This document shows positions 25,137 to 33,129 of a stretch of 41,069 nucleotides of DNA, in pieces. The stretch covers positions 1 through 41,069 of the forward strand of contig JBOHNS010000021.1 in NCBI GenBank assembly GCA_050730835.1, given 5' to 3'. The notes under the pieces are model-generated. The model had not been told where the DNA came from, did no database searches, and saw only the letters and a program-made list of their open reading frames with translations. A program made the translations under genes and the position numbers. How positions within the stretch are numbered: position 1 is the first letter of the stretch; every line of letters starts with the position of its first letter. This DNA is from JBOHNS01 sp050730835 (GTDB taxonomy: Bacteria > Patescibacteriota > Saccharimonadia > Saccharimonadales > UBA4665).

Positions 25137-25145
25137 GTTTTAGGG

Positions 25146-25152
25146 TATTATA
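25146..25152. promoter_or_regulatory. Shared -10 box of a divergent promoter
   Basis: The 7-bp TATTATA reads TATTAT on the plus strand, 8 nt before the ATG at 25160. It reads TATAAT on the minus strand, 10 nt before the wzm ATG at 25136. Both genes lie too close for separate boxes. Confidence 0.55.
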
Positions 25153-25159
25153 GAGGAAT

Positions 25160-26188
25160 ATGGCTACAAAGTCGACGGTCAAAGCAAGCGTGGTGGTGCC
25201 GAATTGGAATGGTAAAGATAGTTTGGGCGCCTGCCTTGATTCGTTGCTTGCGCAGTCTTTGCGGCCGCATATTATTGTGGTTGAGAATGGTTCACGCGAT
25301 GGGTCTTTGGAATTTTTAGAGAAAAATTATCCTAGCGCTGAAGTTCTATCTAACAAGAAAAACTTAGGTTTTACCGGTGGTGTGAATGTGGGCATTCGGC
25401 GCGCTATTGAACTTGGCGACGAATTTGTAGCTTTATTAAATAATGACGCGGTAGCGGGCAGTGATTGGCTAAAATATTTATTGGCCGAGTTGGAAAGTGA
25501 AAGGAATGTTGGAATCGCGACTTGTAAAATTCTAAGTGCCGACGGCAAAAGCCTGGATAGCACGGGCGATTATTATACAAATTGGGGGTTGCCATATCCG
25601 CGCGGCCGCGGCGAAACCGAACTCGATAAATACGACAAACAAACAGAAATTTTTGCTGCTAGTGGCGGCGCCAGTTTGTACCGCGTCAAAATGCTCAAGG
25701 AAATTGGGCTTTTTGACGAAGATTTTTTTGCCTATTACGAAGACGTTGATATTAGTTTTCGTGCCCAGTTGGCCGGCTGGAAAGTGCGCTACGTTCCACA
25801 AGCCAAAGTGTTTCATAAAATTGGTGCCACGAGCAGTAAACTTAAAGGCTTTACGACTTATCAAACCATGAAAAACTTGCCAGTTTTGCTATGGAAAAAC
25901 GTGCCACGGCGCTATTTATTTACAATTGGCTCACGATTTTTTATAGCTCACATTTTGTTTTTTGGCCGGGCCGTCACGCGCGGACTAGGCTGGACTGCGC
26001 TAAAAGGCGATGCGGCTAGCACATATTTGTTAATTAAAAAATCTGGCGAACGGCGCCGAATCCAATCATCGAAAAAAGTATCCGACCAATATATTTGGAA
26101 TATGACGGTTCACGATTTGCCGCCAAATGCCGGGGCGCTTAGGAATTTAAGAGCCAAATGGCGTAAAATAATTGGTAACAGCCTATGA
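25160..26188 (+). CDS. Family 2 glycosyltransferase (rhamnosyltransferase-like)
   Basis: GT-A fold, 342 residues. ASVVVPNWNGKDSLGACLDSLLAQ opens the domain. IVVENGSRDGSLEFL near residue 40 and the metal-binding ALLNNDAVAGSDWL near 95 follow. FDEDFFAYYEDVDISFRAQLAGWKVRYVP near 195-225 is the typical WbbL-like stretch. No transmembrane helix is obvious. It starts 8 nt after a -10 box, so its mRNA has little or no leader, and it overlaps the following GT4 gene by four bases. The donor sugar is not determined, with rhamnose likely from context. Confidence 0.87.
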   Translation: MATKSTVKASVVVPNWNGKDSLGACLDSLLAQSLRPHIIVVENGSRDGSLEFLEKNYPSAEVLSNKKNLGFTGGVNVGIRRAIELGDEFVALLNNDAVAGSDWLKYLLAELESERNVGIATCKILSADGKSLDSTGDYYTNWGLPYPRGRGETELDKYDKQTEIFAASGGASLYRVKMLKEIGLFDEDFFAYYEDVDISFRAQLAGWKVRYVPQAKVFHKIGATSSKLKGFTTYQTMKNLPVLLWKNVPRRYLFTIGSRFFIAHILFFGRAVTRGLGWTALKGDAASTYLLIKKSGERRRIQSSKKVSDQYIWNMTVHDLPPNAGALRNLRAKWRKIIGNSL

Positions 26189-27276
26189 AAAAAATTGTTA
26201 TCGATGCGCGGGAATCGGGGACTAGCACTGGCAGGTATGTTGATAAATTGATTGAGTATTTGCATGATCTCAGGCCGGGGTTTCAGATTATTATTTTGAC
26301 GAAAAGGCACCGGATGGATTTTATCAAAGATATTGCGCCGCATTTTAAGATTGTTGAAACTGGCTACCGAGAATTTAGTTTTGGCGAGCAAATTGGATTT
26401 TTGCGCCAAATTAAAAGTCTGAAGCCAGATCTAGTGCATTTTGCCATGGTGCAGCAGCCGGTCCGCTACCACGGCAAAGTGGTTACGACTATGCATGATT
26501 TGACGACGACGCGGTTTAATAATCCTAGCAAAAATGCCTCGAGTTTTATGGCCAAACAAAAAGTTTATACTTGGTTGAACAAAAAAGCTGCCCATAAATC
26601 GGCGGCGATTATCACTCCGTCAGAATTTGTCAAAGATGATGTAGCGCAATTTGCCGGCATTGATCCGCGCAAAATTATCGTCACTTATGAGGCGGCCGAC
26701 ATAATTAGTGACGCGGCGGAAGTTATTAATGGTCTGGAGGGCAAAAAATTTATCATTTATGTCGGCCGACCGCAGCCGCACAAAAATTTGGGCAGGCTAG
26801 TCGAGGCGTTTAAGCTTTTGCAAAAAACTCATCCGGACTTGTGCTTGGTTTTAGCCGGCAAAAAAGATATTTTGTACGAGCGAATTGAGCAGCAAGCCCA
26901 CCAAAAACGAATTAAAAATATTATCTTTACGGATTTTATCAGCGAAGGCCAGTTGCGCTGGCTGTACGAAAATTGCCAGGCCTACATCTTCCCGAGTTTG
27001 AGCGAAGGCTTCGGCTTGCCAGGACTAGAAGCGATGATGCATGGCGCGCCGGTGGTTAGCTCAAACGCCACTTGCTTGCCAGAAATTTACCAGGGCGCGG
27101 CGCACTATTTTGACCCATTAAACGCCCAAGAAATGGCCGCCAAAATCGCCGAAGTTTTGGATGACGACCATTTACGCGCCGAATTAATCAACGCCGGCAA
27201 AATGCACGCGGCCAGCTTTTCGTGGAAGCGCACCGCCTGGCAGACACTAGCGATTTATCAAAAATTATTTGACTGA
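26185..27276 (+). CDS. Family 4 glycosyltransferase
   Basis: GT-B fold, 363 residues. The N-terminal domain includes STGRYVDKLIEYL near residue 15 (WbaZ/mannosyltransferase-like). The donor domain has FIIYVGRPQPHKNLGRLVEAF near 190 and PSLSEGFGLPGLEAM near 275, which carries the E(x)7E pair, followed by GAPVVSSNATCLPE. It is coupled to the GT2 gene upstream by an ATGA overlap. Its 3' end overlaps the convergent secreted-protein gene by 12 bp. Mannose or rhamnose transfer is plausible, but the specificity is unknown. Confidence 0.88.
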   Translation: MKKIVIDARESGTSTGRYVDKLIEYLHDLRPGFQIIILTKRHRMDFIKDIAPHFKIVETGYREFSFGEQIGFLRQIKSLKPDLVHFAMVQQPVRYHGKVVTTMHDLTTTRFNNPSKNASSFMAKQKVYTWLNKKAAHKSAAIITPSEFVKDDVAQFAGIDPRKIIVTYEAADIISDAAEVINGLEGKKFIIYVGRPQPHKNLGRLVEAFKLLQKTHPDLCLVLAGKKDILYERIEQQAHQKRIKNIIFTDFISEGQLRWLYENCQAYIFPSLSEGFGLPGLEAMMHGAPVVSSNATCLPEIYQGAAHYFDPLNAQEMAAKIAEVLDDDHLRAELINAGKMHAASFSWKRTAWQTLAIYQKLFD

Positions 27277-27996
27277 TTTGGGCTGATAAGTTGTCGATTG
27301 CAGGATTTTCAGGCTGGTCGCGGCTTCAGAAGTTTTGAACCAGGCTTTGGCGACGCCGGCGCCCTGGAATTTGCCGGTGGCCACGGCTTGCAGCGAGCCG
27401 GCGTTGCTGCCGTTGCTGGCGATATCGACGAAGGTCGGGTTGATGGCAAACTTGCCGGATTGACCCATTTTGGGCGCTTTTGCGAAACTCAGCGGGTCGG
27501 CCACGCTGTAGCTTGGCGTAAAAGTATCGGTCGCAAAACCGCCGACTACCGTAAACGGCACATTGGACTGGTATAATTTGCTAGTCGAAACGGTTGTGAA
27601 TTTTTGCGTATTGGTAGACTTTTGCGGATTGGTGTAATTTATGGTTGCGCTTTTTGCGGAGTTGGTTAGCGTGGCGTCGCCGGCTGAACTGCTGAGTTGC
27701 CAGCCGCTCGGTGGGTATTTGAAGCAAAAATGAAACTTAGCCCCGCAAAATTGCTGCCAGCCCTTGTATGGATTGGCCGGTGCTTGGCTGGCGCTAGCCG
27801 TTTGTGGGCTGGGCGCGCCGGAATTCGCGGCCTTAGACGCCACAGGCCTTTGGTTGTGGTCGCTATGATACCAATAGGCTAAGCCGGCAGCGATTGCCAA
27901 AATAATAATTACAGCTAGCGGCAGACCCAGCTTAAAAAATTTAGAACGAGGTTTTTTGGTAGCTTGGGAATCAGGGTTTTTGGATTTTTTGAACAT
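27265..27996 (-). CDS. Membrane-anchored secreted protein, function unknown
   Basis: A 243-residue protein with a Lys/Arg-rich cytoplasmic start and one hydrophobic helix near residues 27-47. A Ser/Ala/Pro/Gln linker runs to about 75. The extracytoplasmic domain begins with two cysteines (FCGAKFHFC) and a KYPPSGWQL strand. The same plan, short linker then a YP/LP-x-x-W strand, is seen in the protein at 33581, so the two may be distant relatives. A TAAAAT box with upstream TGC lies 12 nt before the ATG. I cannot name the family. Confidence 0.72.
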   Translation of the reverse strand: MFKKSKNPDSQATKKPRSKFFKLGLPLAVIIILAIAAGLAYWYHSDHNQRPVASKAANSGAPSPQTASASQAPANPYKGWQQFCGAKFHFCFKYPPSGWQLSSSAGDATLTNSAKSATINYTNPQKSTNTQKFTTVSTSKLYQSNVPFTVVGGFATDTFTPSYSVADPLSFAKAPKMGQSGKFAINPTFVDIASNGSNAGSLQAVATGKFQGAGVAKAWFKTSEAATSLKILQSTTYQPKSVK

Positions 27997-28040
27997 GATT
28001 ATGGTTTTATTTTAGCATGAAGCTTGTAAACAGCAATTCA

Positions 28041-29159
28041 CTAGGTATTTTTATCTATAAACGCGCGCATTTTTTTGGTGAACTGGCTGGCAGAAAACTG
28101 CCGCGCCGATTCGGCTACCGAGCTAGCATCAAATTCGCTTTTTTGGAATTTTTGGATGGCAGACTCTAGGCTTTGGCTAGTTTGTGGTTCGAAAAACAAA
28201 CCGTTTTCGCCCGGAATAATATAATCTAGCGCGCCGCCAGCTTTATAGGCGATTACCGGCGTGCCGGCCGCCAGCGCTTCGACTGGCGCGACGCCGAAAT
28301 CTTCGTGGGCGGCGAATAGAAAAGCTTCGGCGCTAGCGAGTTGCGCTGGCATCGCTTCGTCGCTAACGTTAGTCAAAAATTCTACGCTTGCTCCGGCCAT
28401 TTTTACTAGCCGTTCGTGGTCTGGTCCGTGGCCGATAACTTTAAGCGGCACATTTAAATTGGTGCAGGCTTCGACAATAATATCGACCCTTTTATAAGTT
28501 GCTTGCCGGCCCATTGTTACAAAACCGTGGTGTTTGTGGCCTAGCGGATTTTGGAATCTTTCAATGTCGACTGGCGGATAAATTACGACTGAATCGCGGC
28601 CATAGTATTTTTTGATATCGGCTTGAATGTGCGTGGAATTGGCGATGAAATAATCTGGCCGTTTGGAAGCTTTTAAATCCCATCGGCGCAGCGGGCCGAC
28701 CAAAATTTTTAATCCAATTCTAGCTAGCGGGTCGAAAAATCCAAAGCCGGGACGGCTCATATAATGATCGTAATGTCGCCAATAATAATGCGTTGGCGAG
28801 TGGCAATAGCAAATGTGCTTTGTAGTTTTGGGTACACGGATGCCTTTGGCTTCGCCGTTGCCAGAGCTGGAAATTACTAAATCGTAACCGGATAAATCCA
28901 AATGCGTAAACCACCAAATCCGTCCTAGAACCAAAAATTTCCGAAGCTTACCAAAATACTGCAGCCAGCCAGTAACCACTTTGCCGTCTAATTTTTTACG
29001 CCATTCGTCGCTGCAATATGACGTATAAATCGGCGCCTCCGGATACATTTTGTGCAGTTCTAGAACAACTCGTTCGGCGCCGCCGCCAATCAGCCAATCA
29101 TGAACAATCGCAACCCTTAAGGGCTGCTTATTTTTCATTTTCCAATTCTCATTTTTCAT
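28041..29159 (-). CDS. Family 4 glycosyltransferase (mannosyltransferase-like) whose start lies in a heptamer array
   Basis: GT-B fold, 372 residues. RVAIVHDWLIGGGAERVVLELHKMYPEAPIYTS is the characteristic opening of a GT4 group often annotated as mannosyltransferase. IYPPVDIERF near 195 and AHEDFGVAPVEALAAGTPVIAYKAGG near 285-310 complete it. The first residues MKNENWKMKNK are encoded by heptamer units of element 2, and the ATG abuts the stop of the four-helix-bundle gene. The start therefore appears to have been supplied or rewritten by the insertion. The second Met (residue 8) is an alternative start. Confidence 0.87.
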   Translation of the reverse strand: MKNENWKMKNKQPLRVAIVHDWLIGGGAERVVLELHKMYPEAPIYTSYCSDEWRKKLDGKVVTGWLQYFGKLRKFLVLGRIWWFTHLDLSGYDLVISSSGNGEAKGIRVPKTTKHICYCHSPTHYYWRHYDHYMSRPGFGFFDPLARIGLKILVGPLRRWDLKASKRPDYFIANSTHIQADIKKYYGRDSVVIYPPVDIERFQNPLGHKHHGFVTMGRQATYKRVDIIVEACTNLNVPLKVIGHGPDHERLVKMAGASVEFLTNVSDEAMPAQLASAEAFLFAAHEDFGVAPVEALAAGTPVIAYKAGGALDYIIPGENGLFFEPQTSQSLESAIQKFQKSEFDASSVAESARQFSASQFTKKMRAFIDKNT

Positions 29160-29632
29160 TTATTTGCCATTTTTTATTGTGGCTATTACTTTTTGGAAGA
29201 TTAAATTAAATTCCAAACTTTCTTGTATTAACGCTGTAAAATCTTTTTCTGGAACAAGTTGGGCCAGAACTTTTAGCCAATAGCGGGTCTCGGCGGCTTC
29301 TTTCTTGGCTATGAATATTTTATTTTTGAAGTCGGCCTTAGAGCTGGCGTTGTTTGCTTCTGCGTAGTTTGCGCCAATGCTCGTGGCGGAACGAATGACT
29401 TGGTTTACTAGTGGAGCTAAACTGGGATTTTTACTCAAAGCGCCGCACTGACTAACTATAGCCACGCTGAAAGCTATAGTCCGTTTTTCAAATTCTTCTG
29501 TCTTAGCCTGTGAAACTGTCATTACAAAAGTAATTGTGAGTTAAAATCGGGTAAATGTAAAATAGACATCTTCTGTTTAATAAATGAAAATTGAAAAATA
29601 ATTGTGAATTGGGAAATGATAAATGTGAAATT
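29130..29632. mobile_element. Heptamer-armed element 2 carrying a four-helix-bundle gene
   Basis: Left arm from 29130: ATTTTTC, ATTTTCC, AATTCTC, ATTTTTC, the 11-nt ATTTATTTGCC (29158-29168), ATTTTTT, ATTGTGG. Right arm: AATAAAT, GAAAATT, the 11-nt GAAAAATAATT (29593-29603), GTGAATT, GGGAAAT, GATAAAT, then GTGAAATT. The arms are inverted relative to each other. The layout outer 4, 11-mer, inner 2 is the same as at the other loci although the unit sequence is unrelated. The enclosed gene is at 29160-29522. Confidence 0.78.
29160..29522 (-). CDS. Four-helix-bundle (S23/IVS-like) protein, second copy
   Basis: A 120-residue helical protein, clearly paralogous to that at 11847: QVIRSATSIGANYAEANNASSKADFKNKIFIAKKEAAETRYWLKVL. 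Its last codons are written in heptamer units of the left arm, so arm and coding sequence overlap. The upstream (right) arm starts about 57 nt beyond the ATG. In this window the family occurs only inside heptamer-armed elements. No catalytic residues are evident. Binding to the structured arms is the simplest hypothesis, and nothing in the sequence proves it. Confidence 0.85.
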   Translation of the reverse strand: MTVSQAKTEEFEKRTIAFSVAIVSQCGALSKNPSLAPLVNQVIRSATSIGANYAEANNASSKADFKNKIFIAKKEAAETRYWLKVLAQLVPEKDFTALIQESLEFNLIFQKVIATIKNGK

Positions 29633-29637
29633 GAGCT

Positions 29638-31062
29638 CTAAGAGCCTTCTAATATCACCCGCAGCGTCTTCGCTAGAATCGTGAGGTCGAGCCAAAAGCT
29701 CCAGTTTTGCACGTAGTAAATGTCTAGTTTGCGGCGTTCTTCGAAGCTGATGTTTTTGCGGCCGGAAACCTGGGCTAAACCAGTAACTCCGGATTTTACG
29801 CTCAAAATTGTGTGGCGCTTTTCGTAAACTGATAATTCTTCGGCTACTAGCGCGCGCGGTCCGACCAGGCTAATATCGCCGCGTAAAATATTAAAAAGTT
29901 GCGGCAATTCGTCCAAGCTGGTGCGGCGCAAAAAATTGCCAAGCCCGCTGAAGCGCGGATCATTGGCTATTTGGTCGCCGCCCAAGCGGTATTTTTTAAT
30001 TAGTTCCGGTTGGCCCATTTTGGTAAAGGCGACTTCCGGCGACAAGCCGTTATAAAGCTTTTTAAGGGTCCGGAATTTGAACACGGTAAATTCATTATTA
30101 AACCTAGTTAGTCTAGTTTGGCGAAATATCGATTCGCCGCCGTTAAAGATTTGCGCTATTAAAATTATTAGCAAAAACGGCGCGGCGATTATTAATAACA
30201 GGCTGCCAATAATGATGTCGAAGGCGCGCTTGACAATCCGTCCCCAGCCGAGCAGCGGTGTTTGATTGACGGTAATTACTGGCACGGAATTCCGGAATAA
30301 GCCTACCTCTAAATTGCCGACGAAAAGCTCGGTATTGCCCGGCACAAAACGATAATCGATGTGATGCGTTTGGGCGTATTCCAGGATTTCGCGGTTGCGG
30401 TATTCATTGGCGTAAAGTTCGGTTTGAACGATGGTGTGAATTGGCTGATTGATGCGTCCCAGAGCTTCATTAAAACGATGAAACAGACGAACATTGTTGT
30501 GGTTTTTAATAACTTGCTGGCCGCCGACGACGGCCAAAACTTTGTAGCCTGACTGCCGGCTATAGAATAAATCATCGACAAGTTCCCGCGACATATCGGT
30601 GTTGCCGACAATCAAAACATGGCTTAAGCCGATTTTGTAGCTAAACAAAGTTGTGCGCGTAAACCGGATTAGCGTGCGAAAAATTAGCAAAAATATAAAG
30701 CCTAATATAAAGCCGTAAATCGGCACCAATTTAGCCGGAAAAATCGGATTAACCGACACAAAATTCCAGAAAATGACGAACAATAATCCGATAAACGAGC
30801 CGATCAATAATCGTCCGGCTTCTTTGAAACGCTTTTCATAAATATTGCTGGTATAAAGTCCGAGCAGGGCAAAAATCAAAATCCAAAACGGCAACAAGCT
30901 CAAGAAAACCGTAAAATAAGTTATGACGTGAATCGGGTGCGCCACCGGCGCGCTAGAAAATTTGCCGCGAATTAAATAAGCGCCGATAAAGGCCGCGACC
31001 AGCGCCAAAAAATCGCCGATGACGAGCGCAAAATTATAAACCAGCGAGGCGCTAGATTTCAT
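29638..31062 (-). CDS. Polyprenyl glycosylphosphotransferase (initiating sugar transferase)
   Basis: It starts chain assembly by moving a sugar phosphate from a nucleotide sugar to undecaprenyl phosphate. The N-terminal half has four to five hydrophobic helices plus a CoA-binding-like domain (SHVLIVGNTDMSRELVDDL near 150). After the reentrant helix near 285-305, the catalytic C-terminal domain has KRAFDIIIGSLLLI, IFRQTRLTRFNNEFTVFKFRTL, the acidic pair in RRTSLDELPQLFNIL and SLVGPRAL, ending SGVTGLAQVSGR. Length 474 is normal for WbaP/WcaJ-type enzymes. It is the expected first enzyme for the glycan built by the neighbouring transferases. Confidence 0.92.
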   Translation of the reverse strand: MKSSASLVYNFALVIGDFLALVAAFIGAYLIRGKFSSAPVAHPIHVITYFTVFLSLLPFWILIFALLGLYTSNIYEKRFKEAGRLLIGSFIGLLFVIFWNFVSVNPIFPAKLVPIYGFILGFIFLLIFRTLIRFTRTTLFSYKIGLSHVLIVGNTDMSRELVDDLFYSRQSGYKVLAVVGGQQVIKNHNNVRLFHRFNEALGRINQPIHTIVQTELYANEYRNREILEYAQTHHIDYRFVPGNTELFVGNLEVGLFRNSVPVITVNQTPLLGWGRIVKRAFDIIIGSLLLIIAAPFLLIILIAQIFNGGESIFRQTRLTRFNNEFTVFKFRTLKKLYNGLSPEVAFTKMGQPELIKKYRLGGDQIANDPRFSGLGNFLRRTSLDELPQLFNILRGDISLVGPRALVAEELSVYEKRHTILSVKSGVTGLAQVSGRKNISFEERRKLDIYYVQNWSFWLDLTILAKTLRVILEGS

Positions 31063-31156
31063 GCCGTGGTTTTACGATTAAGTTTAGGTTTGCAATTTCC
31101 AAAAGCCATAAAAATATTTTTATCAAACTATAAGCTATATAATGATTATAGCATTT

Positions 31157-32632
31157 ATGAAAAATCCAGACCTAAATCCAGCCATTAAAAATTTTTTGAC
31201 AATTGTTGCTACGATCATTTTGGTTTTAGTACCGTTGTATGGTTTTATCACAGTTTATTTTGCTAGTTTGACGGGTCATTATACGGCTTGGCGGCTGGGC
31301 TTCGCGGGTTTGCTAATTATTGGCTTAATTTTATCGGCGTATTTTTTATTAAAAGATAAAAATTTGCTGATTAAATTGCGCCGTCTGCCGCTAGTTTGGC
31401 TGATTGGCGGCTACATTTTGCTGGAAATTATTAGCGGCGTAGTTGCGATGTTTGACCACGATGTTACGCAAAAGGCGCTGGGCTACGGGCTGATTGTTGA
31501 TCTGCGGTTTGTGATTTTCTTTTTGGTGGCTCTGATTGCGGCGCGTCAATCGCCGTGGCTGAAAAAGCACTGGCGCTATTTATTGCTAATTCCGGCTGGC
31601 GTCGTGGTGATTTTTGGTTTATTGCAGCATTTTGTTTTGCCGGCGGATTTTTTGCAGCATTTTGGTTACGGCGCCAGCACAATTATGCCCTATGAAACTA
31701 TCAATCATAATTTACATTATTTGCGCATCATGTCCAGCTTGCGCGGCGCCAATCCGCTGGGCGCGTATCTGGTGATAATTGTGCCGGCTATAACTTTGCT
31801 TTGGATAAAGAGTACTTCCGCATTTTGCACATTTTGGGCGAAAACTTCCGCTCCTCACTCCGACGTACGATTTGTACGTCTGCGTTTCGGTGCTCGGCCT
31901 TCATCCCAAACTGCACTAAAATGCGAAAGTCCTGCTAAATCTCGCGAGCTTAAGGAGTGCCTTGGCTACGCGGTATTTTGGCTGGCGAGCGTGGCGGCAT
32001 TATATTTTAGCGGCTCGCGCAGCGCCTGGATTGGCGCGGCGCTAGCGGTTTTGATTGTCGGGCCCTTAAGTATTAACAGTAAAAAGACTAAAAAATATTT
32101 GAGTTTTGGCCTGGTTGTGATAATTTTAGCGGCGGTTTTGGTTGGATTCAGTTTGCATGGCAACCACAAATTCCAAAACGAAATTTTGCACACGCAGAAT
32201 AATAGCGCCATAAAATCTACATCGGATCAAGGCCATATTTCAGCTCTTAAAAAGGGTGCACGGGACATAATTAATCAGCCGTTTGGCCGCGGCGTCGGCA
32301 CGGCCGGGCCGGCATCGGTGTATAATAAATCGCATAAGGCTCGGATTGCCGAAAATTACTTTATCCAGATTGGGCAAGAAACGGGCTGGATCGGGCTGAT
32401 AATTTTTATCATGATTAATTTATTAGTAGCTAAATTTTTGTGGCGCGGGCGATCGCAACCGCTGGCGCTAGTTTTGCTAGCGGCGCTGGCCGGCATCACC
32501 ATTGTCAATCTTTTGTCGCACGCCTGGAGCGATCCGACGCTGGCCTATGTTTGGTGGGGTTTGGCCGGCGTGGCGCTGGCGCCGCAAATCTTGCCGGAAA
32601 AAATTACAATCAAGCACAAGGCGCGGACTTGA
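31157..32632 (+). CDS. O-antigen ligase-like membrane protein interrupted in frame by a repeat element
   Basis: A polytopic protein with about eleven hydrophobic helices and the O-antigen ligase/polymerase (Wzy_C) loop near residues 370-400 (GRGVGTAGPASVYNKSHKARIAENYFIQIGQETGW). Such proteins join finished glycan to its carrier. A 123-bp element at 31811-31933 adds 41 codons (SAFCTFWAKTSAPHSDVRF and on) between two helices without breaking the frame. The frame is open from the ATG at 31142, but a TATAAT box at 31138-31143 overlaps that codon, so I chose the ATG at 31157 (MKNPDLNPA). The stop overlaps the next gene as TTGA. Confidence 0.85.
   Translation: MKNPDLNPAIKNFLTIVATIILVLVPLYGFITVYFASLTGHYTAWRLGFAGLLIIGLILSAYFLLKDKNLLIKLRRLPLVWLIGGYILLEIISGVVAMFDHDVTQKALGYGLIVDLRFVIFFLVALIAARQSPWLKKHWRYLLLIPAGVVVIFGLLQHFVLPADFLQHFGYGASTIMPYETINHNLHYLRIMSSLRGANPLGAYLVIIVPAITLLWIKSTSAFCTFWAKTSAPHSDVRFVRLRFGARPSSQTALKCESPAKSRELKECLGYAVFWLASVAALYFSGSRSAWIGAALAVLIVGPLSINSKKTKKYLSFGLVVIILAAVLVGFSLHGNHKFQNEILHTQNNSAIKSTSDQGHISALKKGARDIINQPFGRGVGTAGPASVYNKSHKARIAENYFIQIGQETGWIGLIIFIMINLLVAKFLWRGRSQPLALVLLAALAGITIVNLLSHAWSDPTLAYVWWGLAGVALAPQILPEKITIKHKART
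31811..31933. mobile_element. MITE-like repeat, copy 1, inside the ligase gene
   Basis: It begins AGTACTTCCGCATTTT and ends AAAATGCGAAAGTCCT, an imperfect terminal inverted repeat that continues inward (GCACATTTTGGG against CCCAAACTGC). A central hairpin is GACGTAC/GTACGTC. It is clearly related to copy 2 at 36649-36838. Its length of 123 bp is divisible by three, so the host frame stays open. Confidence 0.8.
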
Positions 32633-33129
32633 AACGCGTCAAAAACGCTGTCGTTTTGCAGATCGGGGAATACGCTACCGGCAGTTTTGCCTTTTTCTCG
32701 TTGGCCTACGGTATATTTTCGCTTTGCCAGGGCGTGCTGGGCTGGTCGTGGTTTTATGCCAACATGTCGGCCGACATCATCGGCTGGTCGGGCAACTATA
32801 TTGCCCAGCGCTACTGGGTGTTTAATAACAAGTCGTTGCGCCACCACGAACTGCGGCACACCTTGCGCTACACGCTTTTGATGCTGGTTAATTTTGTGGT
32901 CGATAATGTGATTATCGCTTTTATAATCCATTTGGGCGTGACGCCCTATCTTGCTTATTTATTTTCGGCGGCGTTTTTCACAATTTGGAATTACATGTGG
33001 TTTCGATTTGTCATTTTTCCGGGTAGCGGTGGTAAAATGAGACGCAAGGATGACGCAAAACACGCAACCAAATCAAAAAGCGAAGCAGAAGACAGCTCAA
33101 AATTTGAGACCGACAAAAAAACAGTATGA
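32629..33129 (+). CDS. GtrA-like membrane protein
   Basis: About 166 residues from a TTG start at 32629, which overlaps the ligase stop (TTGA). An upstream ATG at 32440 is in frame but would sit deep inside the ligase gene, so it is not favoured. Four hydrophobic helices with IGWSGNYIAQRYWVFNN between helices two and three and FFTIWNYMWFRFVIF at the end match the GtrA family, which helps move polyprenyl-linked sugars. The C-terminal 30 residues are charged and disordered, and overlap the next gene's start by 80 bp in another frame. Confidence 0.82.
   Translation: MKRVKNAVVLQIGEYATGSFAFFSLAYGIFSLCQGVLGWSWFYANMSADIIGWSGNYIAQRYWVFNNKSLRHHELRHTLRYTLLMLVNFVVDNVIIAFIIHLGVTPYLAYLFSAAFFTIWNYMWFRFVIFPGSGGKMRRKDDAKHATKSKSEAEDSSKFETDKKTV
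33008..33038 (+). promoter_or_regulatory. Possible internal promoter for the LexA-like gene
   Basis: TTGTCA at 33008-33013 and TAAAAT at 33033-33038 with TG upstream are spaced 19 nt apart, inside the end of the GtrA-like gene. The -10 ends 11 nt before the ATG at 33050. Confidence 0.35.

Noticed and set aside
32440..32628. ATG at 32440 as the start of the GtrA-like gene
   Set aside because: It would overlap the ligase gene by 190 bp and add a segment unlike GtrA. TTG at 32629 overlaps the ligase stop as in other coupled genes.
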